Below, piece after piece: positions 43,651-52,523 of a DNA stretch of 64,000 nucleotides (within the stretch, counting starts at the first letter, position 1; every line of letters begins with the position of its first letter). Location: the NCBI GenBank assembly GCA_964503045.1, contig CAZCZI010000012.1, positions 62,001-126,000 on the forward strand. Direction: 5' to 3'. The notes below the pieces were generated by a model. That model did no database searches, was not told where the DNA came from, and was given only the letters and a program-made list of their open reading frames with translations. The translations under genes and the position numbers were made by a program. This DNA comes from CAYZJR01 sp964503045 (GTDB lineage: Bacteria; Cyanobacteriota; Vampirovibrionia; Obscuribacterales; Obscuribacteraceae).

Positions 43651-43725
43651 CGTCAAGCCTGCGTTTTGCTGTCACAAACCGCCCATTCTACAACTGATCG
43701 ATTGAAAAGAGGCTCCCAACAGGCT

Positions 43726-44253
43726 CTACTTAGAGGCGTGTGCTTCCGAGATTTGCTTCACCTTTTGAAGACGCTCTTTGACACCCTTGAGCGTTTGCGT
43801 GTTGGTGACTTGCTTGAGAAAGGGAATCGGAAAATCCAGCTCGATTCTCGAACTCAACTGCACATCAGTACTCTTCCCATCGGCAGCCGGAGTGAGAGAC
43901 CACATTCCTTCGAAGCACTTGAATTTGTCCGAGTGTAACATGTGATACTCAACAGATTTGCACGGAGTGTAGTTTTCTTGATAGGTGCACTTCGCTTTGC
44001 CGACAAATGGCAAATCTTGGAACGTCTCCTCGAGAACCGCTTGCTCACCGGTTTTCTCGAGCTCCTTTACTTGATTGGGCGTGGCCTTGCGCAGTCCCAA
44101 AATGGTGTCGTAAATGACTTCTGGAGGAGCCTCAATGGTCAAATTGGAAGAGACTCCCTCACCACCCTTTTTAGCCTTCGCCAAGCAACTCGTTGTCGCA
44201 AACGAAACTGAAAGCAAGGTAGTAAGTAGCACCGTAAAAAGCTTCCGCATCAT
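43726..44253 (-). CDS. Exported SRPBCC/START-like protein
   Basis: The 175-residue protein has a signal peptide (cleavage near CLA) and a single lipid- or ligand-binding SRPBCC-type domain. A strand NLTIEAPPEVIYDTILGL opens it, a central mixed region holds paired Cys (KCTYQENYTPCKSVEYHML), and a long C-terminal helix follows (TLKGVKERLQKVKQISEAH). The start follows GATGAGGTA; two adjacent ATGs leave a one-codon ambiguity. The domain call rests on pattern only. Confidence 0.62.
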   Translation of the reverse strand: MMRKLFTVLLTTLLSVSFATTSCLAKAKKGGEGVSSNLTIEAPPEVIYDTILGLRKATPNQVKELEKTGEQAVLEETFQDLPFVGKAKCTYQENYTPCKSVEYHMLHSDKFKCFEGMWSLTPAADGKSTDVQLSSRIELDFPIPFLKQVTNTQTLKGVKERLQKVKQISEAHASK

Positions 44254-44670
44254 TACCTCATCAAGCGGTTCATAAGTACCGGTTTCATTGGAGTTGTGTA
44301 GTTTACAAGCAAGTTGAGGGACCGTCCTCGAAATCAGTTTTATCTACCACGCAGACACTTGGCAACGTGCGATTTGCGTTCGATTGCGCGATCACACCAG
44401 AGCGATAAGAGGTGCACATACACAGAGAGCATCGTGACATCATAAAGAAGCTTTCCAAGAGGCATAAATTTGTAAGGTTCACCTCGCTGGAAACGTAAAA
44501 GGAAGCGAAAGCTCCATTTAACTGCAAGCTTTGTCAGCGCAAAGGGTTTGACCATCTCTCCGGTGTCGCTTGGTCTCAATTACTTGACGCCATCTGCCCA
44601 CTTTTTAGAAGGGGCGAAATCAAGCACTGGGCAAATTCAAGCAAGCGCCAAATTCAAGCAAGGGGCAAAT
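44254..44670. other. Intergenic region with a possible short ORF and a repeat array
   Basis: It contains the 17-bp array at 44611-44678 and a minus-strand frame described separately. A GAGG-GACCGT-CCTC hairpin lies near 44318-44331. No clear promoter is visible. Confidence 0.45.
44340..44579 (-). CDS. Possible 79-residue hypothetical protein
   Basis: A minus-strand frame beginning at TTG (44579), or at an ATG eight codons later, encodes an amphipathic, aromatic-rich sequence (KWSFRFLLRFQRGEPYKFM, YDVTMLSVYVHLLSLW) that looks more protein-like than a random frame. The ribosome sites are poor (GGAG is too close to the ATG). It may be a fragment of a former gene. Low confidence. Confidence 0.3.
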   Translation of the reverse strand: MRPSDTGEMVKPFALTKLAVKWSFRFLLRFQRGEPYKFMPLGKLLYDVTMLSVYVHLLSLWCDRAIERKSHVAKCLRGR

Positions 44671-44678
44671 TCAAGCCA
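44611..44678 (+). repeat. 17-bp tandem repeat, 4 units, at a gene end
   Basis: Units at 44611, 44628, 44645 and 44662 share the core (G)GGCAAATTCAAGCAA. The last unit overlaps the stop codon of the acetyltransferase gene at 44671, so the array extends from the gene end outwards. Confidence 0.88.
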
Positions 44679-45261
44679 CCGGTGTCTTCAAATAATCAGC
44701 AAAATCGGGCAGCTTTGAAAATCTTTCAAACCAGATAGGAGGTTCAGGGGGGTTCTTTGAATCTTTGGCGGAAGTATTGAGTTCCAGCTGCCAGCGGCAA
44801 ACATCTACCCACCTGCCCATTTTGAAGCCGACATCCTTAAAGGTTCCTACTTTTATAAAGCCCATCGACTCATGCAACGCCACACTGCTTTCATTGGGCA
44901 ATGAAGCACCCGCCACCACCTGATAGAATCCTTGCGCCTGCAGAATCGAAAACAAACACGCGTAGAGCTTGCGACCAATGCCGCGCCCGCGGTAGTTCTC
45001 AGCTAGGTAAATTGACGATTCGACAGTCCATTGATACGCCTTGCGAGAACCGTATTCATGCGCGTACACATATCCCGCTATCTTCTGCCCATCCTGCATT
45101 ACCAACCACGGCCACTTCTCGAGCACATGGCTGATTCGATGAGACATTTCAGATAGTGATGGAACCTCAATTTCAAATGTCACAATTGAACTTTCGATGA
45201 AAGGTGCATAAATTGAAAGCACTTGATCGGCATCATCGGCAGTGGCAACCCGAATGTCCAT
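44671..45261 (-). CDS. GNAT acetyltransferase, phosphinothricin-acetyltransferase-like
   Basis: The protein has 196 residues from the ATG at 45261. IRVATADDADQVLSIYAPFI and SSIVTFEIEVPSLSEM at the start, GYVYAHEYGSRKAYQWTVESSIYL, the acetyl-CoA loop ENYRGRGIGRKLY and the terminal NESSVALHESMGF and RWVDVCRWQLEL all match the Pat/MddA subfamily, which acetylates phosphinothricin or methionine-sulfone-type amino acids. It starts 6 bp after the amidohydrolase stop, so it is the third gene of the glutamine-synthetase-like operon. Acetylation of a glutamate analogue would fit, as inference. Confidence 0.85.
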   Translation of the reverse strand: MDIRVATADDADQVLSIYAPFIESSIVTFEIEVPSLSEMSHRISHVLEKWPWLVMQDGQKIAGYVYAHEYGSRKAYQWTVESSIYLAENYRGRGIGRKLYACLFSILQAQGFYQVVAGASLPNESSVALHESMGFIKVGTFKDVGFKMGRWVDVCRWQLELNTSAKDSKNPPEPPIWFERFSKLPDFADYLKTPVA

Positions 45262-45267
45262 GTCCAA

Positions 45268-46419
45268 TTATGCCAATCCATCGAGCTTGTAGAGAGAGCG
45301 CGCATTCGCGTGCAAGATTCGCGCTGCGATACGCATCGCTTCTTCTTCATCGATTGATCCATATTTGACCAAATCACCAAGAGCGCGCTCTAGCCCACGT
45401 CTCATCGAAAATGCGGCGAACCAATGAGATTCGGGAACACTATGCCCATCGGTTCCCCCTAAAAGCTTGGTAAATGGCGCAACCGAGAGGGCCTCAGTGA
45501 AGAGCCTGTGAGCTTGACTGCTAACCAGGCTGACCGCCAGGGACAAGTCAAAATAGACGGTTGGATAAAGAGAGGCCAGGTAAGCGCTCTCGTTGACGTA
45601 GGGGAAACAGTGCAACAAGACAAATTGAGTTTTGCCGAATCTGCGAGAACTGAAGACGTCTCGAAGCAATAGGGGGTTTGCATCGAGTAGATCAGCATCA
45701 TCATCTCCGATGCCGGAATGCACTTGCACCGGCAAGCCAAAGGCAGCTGCAACTTCGAATGATTCCAGCAAGAAGTAGTGATAGAGCGGTCCTCGGTAGA
45801 TACGCGCTTTTCCGGTTTTGGTAATAGAGCGCATTACTTCAGACTTGGCTCGATCGAAGTCATTCTTGGCTTGATCTGCTGATACTACATCCAGTGCCAG
45901 CCCTCCGCGATAGGCGGCAATCGTTTTCAAAGCGACGGTTTTGACAGAACCCGCGGCAACCAGCAGTTTGTGAAAAGCATTGCGCAGCTCCGTGAAGGAA
46001 TTGGCTTCTTCGATGGACTGTTCGAGCATGTGCTCGATACGGCATGCTCTGAAGATGGGACGTCCTGAGAGTTCGGAGAGTTTTCTGAGGCTCAACATTT
46101 CCTCGGGCTTGTAGCCGTCATCAACGATCAAAGCTCCAATTGATGCTGCATCCCACAAGCGTTGTATGTATTCGTGTTGAGTAAGTTCTGCTCTGAAATC
46201 CAGAATTCTGCCTTCACCCTTGATACCAAGCACTTTTCCGAGGCGGTTGATCAGTTCTATAAAGTGCAGGCTTGAAGGGACGTGATGCTCCAGCATCTCG
46301 GCAGAGCGGGTTTCCGTGAAAGCACCGCGAAAGGCAAGAGCATCGATTTGCATGTGACCTTTCAAGATCGAATGCGCATGATTATCAATCAAGATTATTT
46401 TTGAAAGGTCGATCGCCAT
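45268..46419 (-). CDS. FluG-type amidohydrolase
   Basis: The 383-residue protein has the amidohydrolase_2 pattern: the N-terminal IDNHAHSILKG metal site, a barrel His in PVQVHSGIGDDD, HCFPYVNESAYLA and the late GTDGHSVPESHWF metal Asp. In FluG/NodGS proteins this domain is fused in front of a glutamine synthetase domain; here the two are separate neighbouring genes. GAGGACTT directly precedes the ATG at 46419, which I prefer over an ATG 23 codons upstream that lies inside the upstream gene. The substrate is unknown; gamma-glutamyl conjugates are plausible. Confidence 0.82.
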   Translation of the reverse strand: MAIDLSKIILIDNHAHSILKGHMQIDALAFRGAFTETRSAEMLEHHVPSSLHFIELINRLGKVLGIKGEGRILDFRAELTQHEYIQRLWDAASIGALIVDDGYKPEEMLSLRKLSELSGRPIFRACRIEHMLEQSIEEANSFTELRNAFHKLLVAAGSVKTVALKTIAAYRGGLALDVVSADQAKNDFDRAKSEVMRSITKTGKARIYRGPLYHYFLLESFEVAAAFGLPVQVHSGIGDDDADLLDANPLLLRDVFSSRRFGKTQFVLLHCFPYVNESAYLASLYPTVYFDLSLAVSLVSSQAHRLFTEALSVAPFTKLLGGTDGHSVPESHWFAAFSMRRGLERALGDLVKYGSIDEEEAMRIAARILHANARSLYKLDGLA

Positions 46420-46438
46420 AAGTCCTCGTGTTTGGTCG

Positions 46439-47785
46439 TTAGAAGCGTGCGCGGTGATAACTAGTTTCGAAATCGGCATCGTGAGCAAATGCTGAAACCT
46501 CTGATGTCTTCACGGAAATGAACGTGTTGGCCATATCGTTTCCGAGCGCCTGCATGAGGTACACGTCTGTCTCGAGTTCTACGAGAGCTTCGTGCAGAGT
46601 TGTGGGCAGGCGGGTAATACCTTGTTTGATGCGCTCCTCTTCGGTCATTGTTTGCGGGTCTACGGTCACGGCAACCGGTGGTTTCATTGACTTGCGCACT
46701 CCATCTAATCCGCAAGCGATCACTGCTGCCATTGCTAAGTAGGGATTGCAGCTGCTGTCAACACACTTGATCTCGATGTTGGTCGACTCTTTTTCTTTGC
46801 CCCAATAAACGGTAGGAACACGTACCGCCGCCTCTCGATTTTCATATCCCCAACATACGTAGGCGGAGCTCCAACTGCCGGGTTTCAGCCGGCGATACGA
46901 ATTTACAGATGGACAAGTCAGGCTTACCAAGGCCGGCAAATGAAGGAGAATACCGGCGACAAACTGTTTGCCGAACTCGCTCATTTGAGAATCGCCTTGA
47001 AAGAGGTTCTTTTCTTGATTGACGTCCCAACAAGAAAGGTGCAGATGGCACCCGTTGCCTGCTTGATCCTTGAATGGCTTTGGTGCAAGTGACGCTTCCC
47101 AGCCCATCTCTTGCGCAACACCTTTGAGTGTTTCGCGGTACATGATATGGCGGTCACAAGCCTTTAAAGCATCTGCATGCGCGATGCTCAATTCGTGCTG
47201 CCCGGCACCAAGTTCGGGATAATACTGTTCGACTTTGAGACCTTGCCGCTCGAGGCACTCGGCAAATCTATTTATGAAACGTGCTCCTCGATTCATCCCT
47301 TCGGTAGAAAAACACAAGCTCCTGTCGATTGGCTTGAATTGACCGTCTGCATCTGTTCCCAAAGAAAATTCCGGCTCGAAGGCTGCTTGAATTACCACGC
47401 CCATCGAACGAGCGGTTTCGATTTGTGCTTTTAGAAAAGAACGCGGGCAAAGGTTCCATGGCGTTTTATCAAGCTGAATCAGGTCACAGATGACGGAAGC
47501 CGTCGCGTCGACATAGGGCAGAACGGAGAAAGTGGCGAGATCGGGAATCAGTCGAACTTCACCGGTTGCACCAAGTCCGGTATCAGGCTGCATCTGATCC
47601 AGCATGTTCATCGCCATCATTCCCTTGACGAGTCCGATGCCAGTAGAAAGCCGATCTTTGAGCGTCGAAAGACTGGTCGCCTTTCCTCTTATCATGCTTG
47701 AGGTATCGCAATACAGAAAGCGAACTAACGCCGAGCCTGACGCGCGCGCCAACTCGACTGCTTCTTCTATCGATTTAGGCGCCAT
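46439..47785 (-). CDS. Glutamine synthetase-like (gamma-glutamyl ligase) enzyme
   Basis: The 448-residue protein has the GS fold, with the N-terminal beta-grasp region and the catalytic domain. FEPEFSLG and ELGAGQHELSIAHADALKACD carry the metal ligands, followed by ASLAPKPFKDQAGNGCHLHLSC and the late RREAAVRVP-like ENREAAVRVP segment. The GAGQHE motif and length place it with GlnT/PuuA/FluG-type ligases, which attach glutamate to amines, as opposed to housekeeping GlnA. It is the first gene of a three-gene operon with the amidohydrolase (19 bp) and the acetyltransferase. Confidence 0.88.
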   Translation of the reverse strand: MAPKSIEEAVELARASGSALVRFLYCDTSSMIRGKATSLSTLKDRLSTGIGLVKGMMAMNMLDQMQPDTGLGATGEVRLIPDLATFSVLPYVDATASVICDLIQLDKTPWNLCPRSFLKAQIETARSMGVVIQAAFEPEFSLGTDADGQFKPIDRSLCFSTEGMNRGARFINRFAECLERQGLKVEQYYPELGAGQHELSIAHADALKACDRHIMYRETLKGVAQEMGWEASLAPKPFKDQAGNGCHLHLSCWDVNQEKNLFQGDSQMSEFGKQFVAGILLHLPALVSLTCPSVNSYRRLKPGSWSSAYVCWGYENREAAVRVPTVYWGKEKESTNIEIKCVDSSCNPYLAMAAVIACGLDGVRKSMKPPVAVTVDPQTMTEEERIKQGITRLPTTLHEALVELETDVYLMQALGNDMANTFISVKTSEVSAFAHDADFETSYHRARF

Positions 47786-47865
47786 CTCGGGTAGCTCTCC
47801 AAAACTGTCGAAAACAGTTGAGGATATTGAACCACACCGCTACAACCAGTCTCAAAAATAATTTT

Positions 47866-48195
47866 CTATGTTTCGGATCGCACCGTCACATAAACCAGAA
47901 GAATGAACACCGCCAGAAGCAACGCCATTACCGTTTTGAGAAGAAACCAAAGAACGTCGATTATTACTTGAGGCATAAATGCGCTTATGACGCTCATAAT
48001 CATTGGCATCACAATGAAGCTTGCCAAGCCTCCGGTTACGGTGCCAATCCACAGCCACTTTCTCAAAAGCAACCCATCACTCATCTGAGACAAAGCATGA
48101 ATAGCTTCATCGTCTGAGCCGGCGCGCTTGAGTTCATAGGCGCGCAAACGGGTGACAAGGTCACTTCGATACTCTTTGAGAGTTCTTCTAGTCAT
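47866..48195 (-). CDS. Small membrane protein
   Basis: The protein has about 109 residues, with a polar, helical N-terminal 45 residues (TRRTLKEYRSDLVTRLRAYELK) followed by two membrane helices (about 48-80 and 86-106). No family is recognised. The start is uncertain: an ATG at 48195 has GGGA close by, and the frame extends to a GTG at 48243. It is divergent from the next membrane protein, 122 bp away. Confidence 0.5.
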   Translation of the reverse strand: MTRRTLKEYRSDLVTRLRAYELKRAGSDDEAIHALSQMSDGLLLRKWLWIGTVTGGLASFIVMPMIMSVISAFMPQVIIDVLWFLLKTVMALLLAVFILLVYVTVRSET

Positions 48196-48317
48196 AAGTC
48201 CCATATTTGCATGTCTTTGATATTTGAGCAAAAAGGGGTCCACCGACCAGACGGGCTTATCAAGAAGGATTTCTTACGTTATATGAGATCGCAAGCAGGG
48301 AACAAGAGAAATGTAAA

Positions 48318-48878
48318 GTGTCCAATTCAATCAGGAAGATTATGCGAGCGTCGCGAATCCTGAAAATCTACTATGGTGTCACGTTCCTAATTGGACTTGT
48401 ACTCACAGTTCCGTTGGCGTATCTCGTCAAAATCGACGAAATCGGCGGTAAGGGCGCTGCCGTTTTAATTCTTTCGTGGAACGCCCTTTTTGTTTTGCTT
48501 TTGCCCATGATATTGGACTGGGCCGAAAGTCGTTATCTGCAAGCACGATTCGTAGCTGTTGAAGAAGTCGCCAAAACAAATCCCGAATTGGCTCAATTAA
48601 TTTCGGAACAGTGCGAAAAATTGTCGATACCTGGTTTGCGTTTTGCGGTCGTAGAGTCTGAAACGGCTAATGATGAGCTTTTTGCTTACGGTCTATGGCG
48701 AGCTAATCCGAGGCTTGTGGTTCCTGGAAGTGTCCTTGCAAACACAGAGAAGAGTAAACTTTTGCCCAGCGTCGAGGCAGAACTGAACCGTTTCGCAAGC
48801 CAAGATCACACATTGCTGTTTATCTTGTTTGCGATCGTGCAAGTCATCGTGCAAAACATCATCGTTGCTGTGAAGTAG
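48318..48878 (+). CDS. M48-peptidase-like membrane protein without the zinc motif
   Basis: The 186-residue protein has two N-terminal membrane segments (about 17-38 and 47-67), a cytoplasmic region with the M48-type sequence KLSIPGLRFAVVESETANDELFAYG and LVVPGSVL, and a C-terminal hydrophobic segment (165-185). Where HtpX-like proteases read AHELGH, this protein reads EAELNR (153-158), so both zinc His are gone and the chain stops soon after. The start is GTG at 48318 or possibly ATG at 48342. It is probably a non-proteolytic relic or a repurposed scaffold. Confidence 0.6.
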   Translation: MSNSIRKIMRASRILKIYYGVTFLIGLVLTVPLAYLVKIDEIGGKGAAVLILSWNALFVLLLPMILDWAESRYLQARFVAVEEVAKTNPELAQLISEQCEKLSIPGLRFAVVESETANDELFAYGLWRANPRLVVPGSVLANTEKSKLLPSVEAELNRFASQDHTLLFILFAIVQVIVQNIIVAVK

Positions 48879-48887
48879 CGCTCAACT

Positions 48888-50459
48888 TCAAAAAAGCTCT
48901 TCTTCAAAAGCGCTGGCTCTAAACACATCGAAAGAGGCGGCGTCCTTCCACTCGTTTGGTCCGAAACCGGCCTTAATTGCGAGCTGAGCCAAAGTTTCAT
49001 CCAAATCCCAGCCAAACTCGACGGCAACGTGGGGCAGAAATACGGATTGGCGCCCTTTGAGATACATGATGATGCCGTCTTTGCCGAGAGTAATTTCAGA
49101 GAGCGATGACACCTTATGCGGTGGCGTCAAGACGTTGATTTCTATTTGAAGCTGTTTTACTTCGCTCGACTCGACCGGACGAAACCGATAGTCTCTAGAA
49201 CAGGCGCCGACGGCATTCTCGATCACCGCTTGCAACAGCGGTTTTATTGGCCATATATAGCCGATGCATCCCCTCAACTCCCTGTCGTGTTCAGTCTTCG
49301 ATTGATCGGGACGCTTGAAGAGGGTGACGAAAGTTCCAAAATTCTCTTCCAAGACTTTACTTGTGGCTTTTAGGTTCAAGTCGCGCAGCGTCGGCGTTTT
49401 CTTATGCTTGGCAAAGAATTCGACGGTCTGTCTTGCCACTTTTAATAATATCGATTTGTCCTCTTCAGAAAGAACGCTCTCTACGTCTAAACTGCCTGCG
49501 GCATCGGATACGGGCCAGCCGTTATCAGCAGCGCTGGAGAATGCAAGCGCCATATATGTGACCGAATTCTGCTCGTCTTCCAAAATTGAGTCTCGGGAAG
49601 TTCTATAGTTGAGAAGCGTTCCCCGTGAGCCTTCAGGAAGCATTCCCAGAAGCACGGCACACGGATAAAGTCCGCAGATAGTATCACCTGTGGTGTGATG
49701 GAAGTCGAGGAAACCATCAAGATCGCACTTCGAGAGATGTTGAAACGCCTGACCGTCCAGCTTCTTTATGCTCTTTTGAATGTCCTCTCGAAACGGCTGA
49801 TACCCGTACCTCGGTCCAAAGTGAGTGAAGTCGGAGCTGACAATCACCAGGTCGTTCTTCTCGATATACCCAAGCAAAAGGCGCGACACGAGCCGCACCT
49901 CAGCAGCATCAGCGAGGGTGCCGATGGCGATAGGAACTATCTTCGCATCCTCCATGTTCGGAGCCAACTTGATAAATGCCAACTGCATCTCGAGCGAATG
50001 CTCTCGTTTGTGCACTTCGGAAGATTCTTCAAAGAGCGGATAGCGGGCCAGCTCGTCGATAACCCGCCTGTCCAATTGAAGCTCACCAAGCGGCGTAACG
50101 AAGACATTCTCCGTCGGCAACGCCGCTCCATGAAATCCCACATAGTGACTTGGACCGAGCAAAAACACACGATCGATCTTTCTGCCTTTGACGGAATCGA
50201 ACGCAAAAGCCGCAGTCTGACCAGAAAAGATGTATCCCGCGTGTGGAGAGACGATCGCCAACACGCAACCATCAATACTGGGGTTTTCGTCGATTACATC
50301 ATCGGTTTTCTCGACCGGGATTCTATCTACTCTTTGCATAAACTGCTCGAGCTGCAGTCTCAGCTTGGCGGCATCAGCTTCATACCACTGCCCCGCGAAA
50401 CGAGGTTGCCGCTTCTTTGGTGAAGCCGGAAACAACGATCGTCCCATGAAGTTTGCCAT
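48888..50459 (-). CDS. MEMO1-AMMECR1 fusion protein
   Basis: The 523-residue protein fuses two domains of the AmmeMemoRadiSam set. The N-terminal MEMO1 domain (about 18-305) shows RFAGQWYEAD, VSPHAGYIFSGQTAA, LGPSHYVGFHG, EHSLEMQLAFI and SSDFTHFG, matching the metal-binding His pocket. The C-terminal AMMECR1 domain (about 335-515) has LRGCIGYIWPIKPL, followed by RFRPVESSEVKQLQIEINVL. In archaea and many bacteria these domains are encoded with a radical-SAM enzyme; none is visible nearby. The function is still uncertain in the family. Confidence 0.9.
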   Translation of the reverse strand: MANFMGRSLFPASPKKRQPRFAGQWYEADAAKLRLQLEQFMQRVDRIPVEKTDDVIDENPSIDGCVLAIVSPHAGYIFSGQTAAFAFDSVKGRKIDRVFLLGPSHYVGFHGAALPTENVFVTPLGELQLDRRVIDELARYPLFEESSEVHKREHSLEMQLAFIKLAPNMEDAKIVPIAIGTLADAAEVRLVSRLLLGYIEKNDLVIVSSDFTHFGPRYGYQPFREDIQKSIKKLDGQAFQHLSKCDLDGFLDFHHTTGDTICGLYPCAVLLGMLPEGSRGTLLNYRTSRDSILEDEQNSVTYMALAFSSAADNGWPVSDAAGSLDVESVLSEEDKSILLKVARQTVEFFAKHKKTPTLRDLNLKATSKVLEENFGTFVTLFKRPDQSKTEHDRELRGCIGYIWPIKPLLQAVIENAVGACSRDYRFRPVESSEVKQLQIEINVLTPPHKVSSLSEITLGKDGIIMYLKGRQSVFLPHVAVEFGWDLDETLAQLAIKAGFGPNEWKDAASFDVFRASAFEEELF

Positions 50460-50546
50460 TCAGCTTTTGCCTCAAAAGTCCCACTACCTCACTACCCAAA
50501 ACTAAGGACTTGGTTTCCGAAGAATTGTAGGCGACGTGTTCTACTT

Positions 50547-51056
50547 CTATTGACCGGCAGCAGGTTGAGCGATTATCGGATCCATTCTCATATTGATACC
50601 GCTTGAGCTGTCGTGTTGCGTGGAGGTTGAATCGAAAGTAAAGGTAATCTTTGCAGTCGGTGCAGTGCCTGAAGGAAGCGCCTCGAAAGGTTGTGCTTTG
50701 GTAAACGCCTCGTTAGCGGCTTCTTCTGCTTTAGCATTTTTCGGAGTGCTCGAAATATTTACATCGGTTGTGCTTCCATCAGTTTGAATCACCGCCGTAA
50801 TCACTACTCGATTCTTGCCATCCGGCAAGTTCCAGCCGGAATTCAATCTCGTTCTTATGCGATTGAGGTAGGCACCATACGCCGCGGAGTAATTCGGGCC
50901 CGGCGCCGGTTTTGCAGGCTGAACTTGCGGCTTCTTCGCCGGCGCGGCATTCACCGGCTGCCAGAAGAAAAACGTCCCAACTGTCCAAACCAATGAAACA
51001 AACAAGATGGTGAAACACAATATTGCCGAAACTTCCGATGCTTTCTTGCGATCCAT
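50547..51056 (-). CDS. TonB C-terminal-like secreted or membrane protein
   Basis: The 169-residue protein has an N-terminal membrane anchor (about 12-36), a Pro/Lys/Ala linker (APAKKPQVQPAKPAPGP) and a TonB/TolA C-terminal-like domain (about 55-140: YLNRIRTRLNSGWNLPDGKN, then the strand VVITAVIQTDGSTTDVNI). It lacks the classic YP signature. It may link the inner membrane to the envelope. It stands alone between the MEMO1 and FIST genes. Confidence 0.72.
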   Translation of the reverse strand: MDRKKASEVSAILCFTILFVSLVWTVGTFFFWQPVNAAPAKKPQVQPAKPAPGPNYSAAYGAYLNRIRTRLNSGWNLPDGKNRVVITAVIQTDGSTTDVNISSTPKNAKAEEAANEAFTKAQPFEALPSGTAPTAKITFTFDSTSTQHDSSSGINMRMDPIIAQPAAGQ

Positions 51057-51151
51057 ATCCCATCTCCAAGTAGATTTCGATTTCGACTGATCTCAATTAT
51101 AGAGAATCAAATCGCCCCGTTCTACTTCTTACCGTCATATTGGAGGCAGAC

Positions 51152-52363
51152 TTATGCTTTGTCTCTAAAGATACCGAACGAGGAAGTAAAGCCGTGCAAG
51201 AATGTGCTGCCGCCAACCGGGCCTATCTCGCCATTGCAAAAGAAACCGCCCAAAGGGACCTCACCGAGATACTCCTGAAAGCAGTCGCTATCGTGATTGA
51301 CAGAACCATAGAGATGCTGCCCGCGCCCCGTGCAGGAAAATAAGATGGCTCCTGAAGCCTTTTGAGAGCCTTTGGCGTGTTCGTCGGAATATCGCTTGAG
51401 CATAAAGCGCAGATCGTCATCGGAAGTCGCAGCATCTCTTAGGTGAAACTGCACCGTACGCTCCTTTCGCAACATCTCTCCAATAACCAAAGCGCCTGAA
51501 GTCGGCTCTATGCCAACGATATTGCGAATTAGAAAATCTCCCTGCCCTGGATGATCCTTAAACTCATCCATGGCAACACCCATGAAAATAGCCGTTCTTG
51601 CAAGATCTTGGTCGCGTGGCGAAAGATCTTCGATTACCTCCTTCAAGACGTGCACGGCCGGCTTCCCATCTAACTCGAACAGAATGTTCTTATGGCATTT
51701 TGTGACCCTGAGCGGTTTTGCAATCGGACGACACCCCTGGGCCACTATAGAGTCGACGACTATGTTTCCGGAGACGGCAACACCAACCAGTCCGGTCCGG
51801 TGCACGCTTTTGTCTCTGAAAAGAGCATGGCTGCCGATTCGGGTTCCGCCGGATGCTAGTCCGCCAATCTTTACGGCTTTGGAAAAGGCGTAGTCAAGCC
51901 CATCTACGAAAACGTCAATGCGAAAAGAAAAGGGATCGGGCAGAAGCAAGAAGTCGGGCTCATCATGAGAGGCGACACCGACAAGATCTTCCCAAAAGTG
52001 CGGTGGATCATCGAGATCCGGCAGCTCATCATCTTCAATGTGAAACGATTTGACCTGTACGCCGGGCATCAAAGCGCCGGTAAAAGAGATGGCTCGCTCC
52101 TGCTCTACTTCTTTGCCGCCGCCAATCAGTCCAAGGGCTGAACATCCAATTAACGCTTTCGGCTTCAAATGTTTGTGAATGAGCTCAGGAACCCGCTCAT
52201 AAACCGATTGAAAGTGCGGAGAAACAAAGGCAATCAGGAGGTCCGGGCTGTCAGTTCCCAGCTTTTCCTTGAGTCCGGCGGCGCAGCTTTCAATAAAATC
52301 GGTACCGTCTCCTTCTTTTGGTTCTTTGAGTTCAGGACCCGACAGTACGGATGCCCACTTCAT
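51152..52363 (-). CDS. FIST-domain protein
   Basis: The 403-residue protein has FIST N and C sensor domains: PDLLIAFVSPHFQSVYERVP and LIGCSALGLIGGGKEVE mark the N-domain, and the C-domain ends FSCTGRGQHLYG, GGFFCNGEIGPVGGSTFLHGFT. FIST domains are proposed to bind small ligands such as amino acids and often sit with chemoreceptors or kinases; no such partner adjoins it. The start is the ATG at 52363 after GGGGAGAGGGG. Confidence 0.85.
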   Translation of the reverse strand: MKWASVLSGPELKEPKEGDGTDFIESCAAGLKEKLGTDSPDLLIAFVSPHFQSVYERVPELIHKHLKPKALIGCSALGLIGGGKEVEQERAISFTGALMPGVQVKSFHIEDDELPDLDDPPHFWEDLVGVASHDEPDFLLLPDPFSFRIDVFVDGLDYAFSKAVKIGGLASGGTRIGSHALFRDKSVHRTGLVGVAVSGNIVVDSIVAQGCRPIAKPLRVTKCHKNILFELDGKPAVHVLKEVIEDLSPRDQDLARTAIFMGVAMDEFKDHPGQGDFLIRNIVGIEPTSGALVIGEMLRKERTVQFHLRDAATSDDDLRFMLKRYSDEHAKGSQKASGAILFSCTGRGQHLYGSVNHDSDCFQEYLGEVPLGGFFCNGEIGPVGGSTFLHGFTSSFGIFRDKA

Positions 52364-52523
52364 GCCCCTCTCCCCGAAACTTCCAGCGGTTTCCATGCAT
52401 TTACCCAATCGAGATCACAAAAGACACAAAGGACATTGTATGGAACAACCTTGCCTTTTCGCCTCAGTTTTAACCCCAAGTTTTGCTTTCGGATTTAACA
52501 ATCATCGTTTTTCTGGAGTCAGA

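Noticed and set aside
49695..50423. Long plus-strand frame opposite the MEMO1-AMMECR1 gene
   Set aside because: It is complementary to well-recognised catalytic motifs on the other strand.
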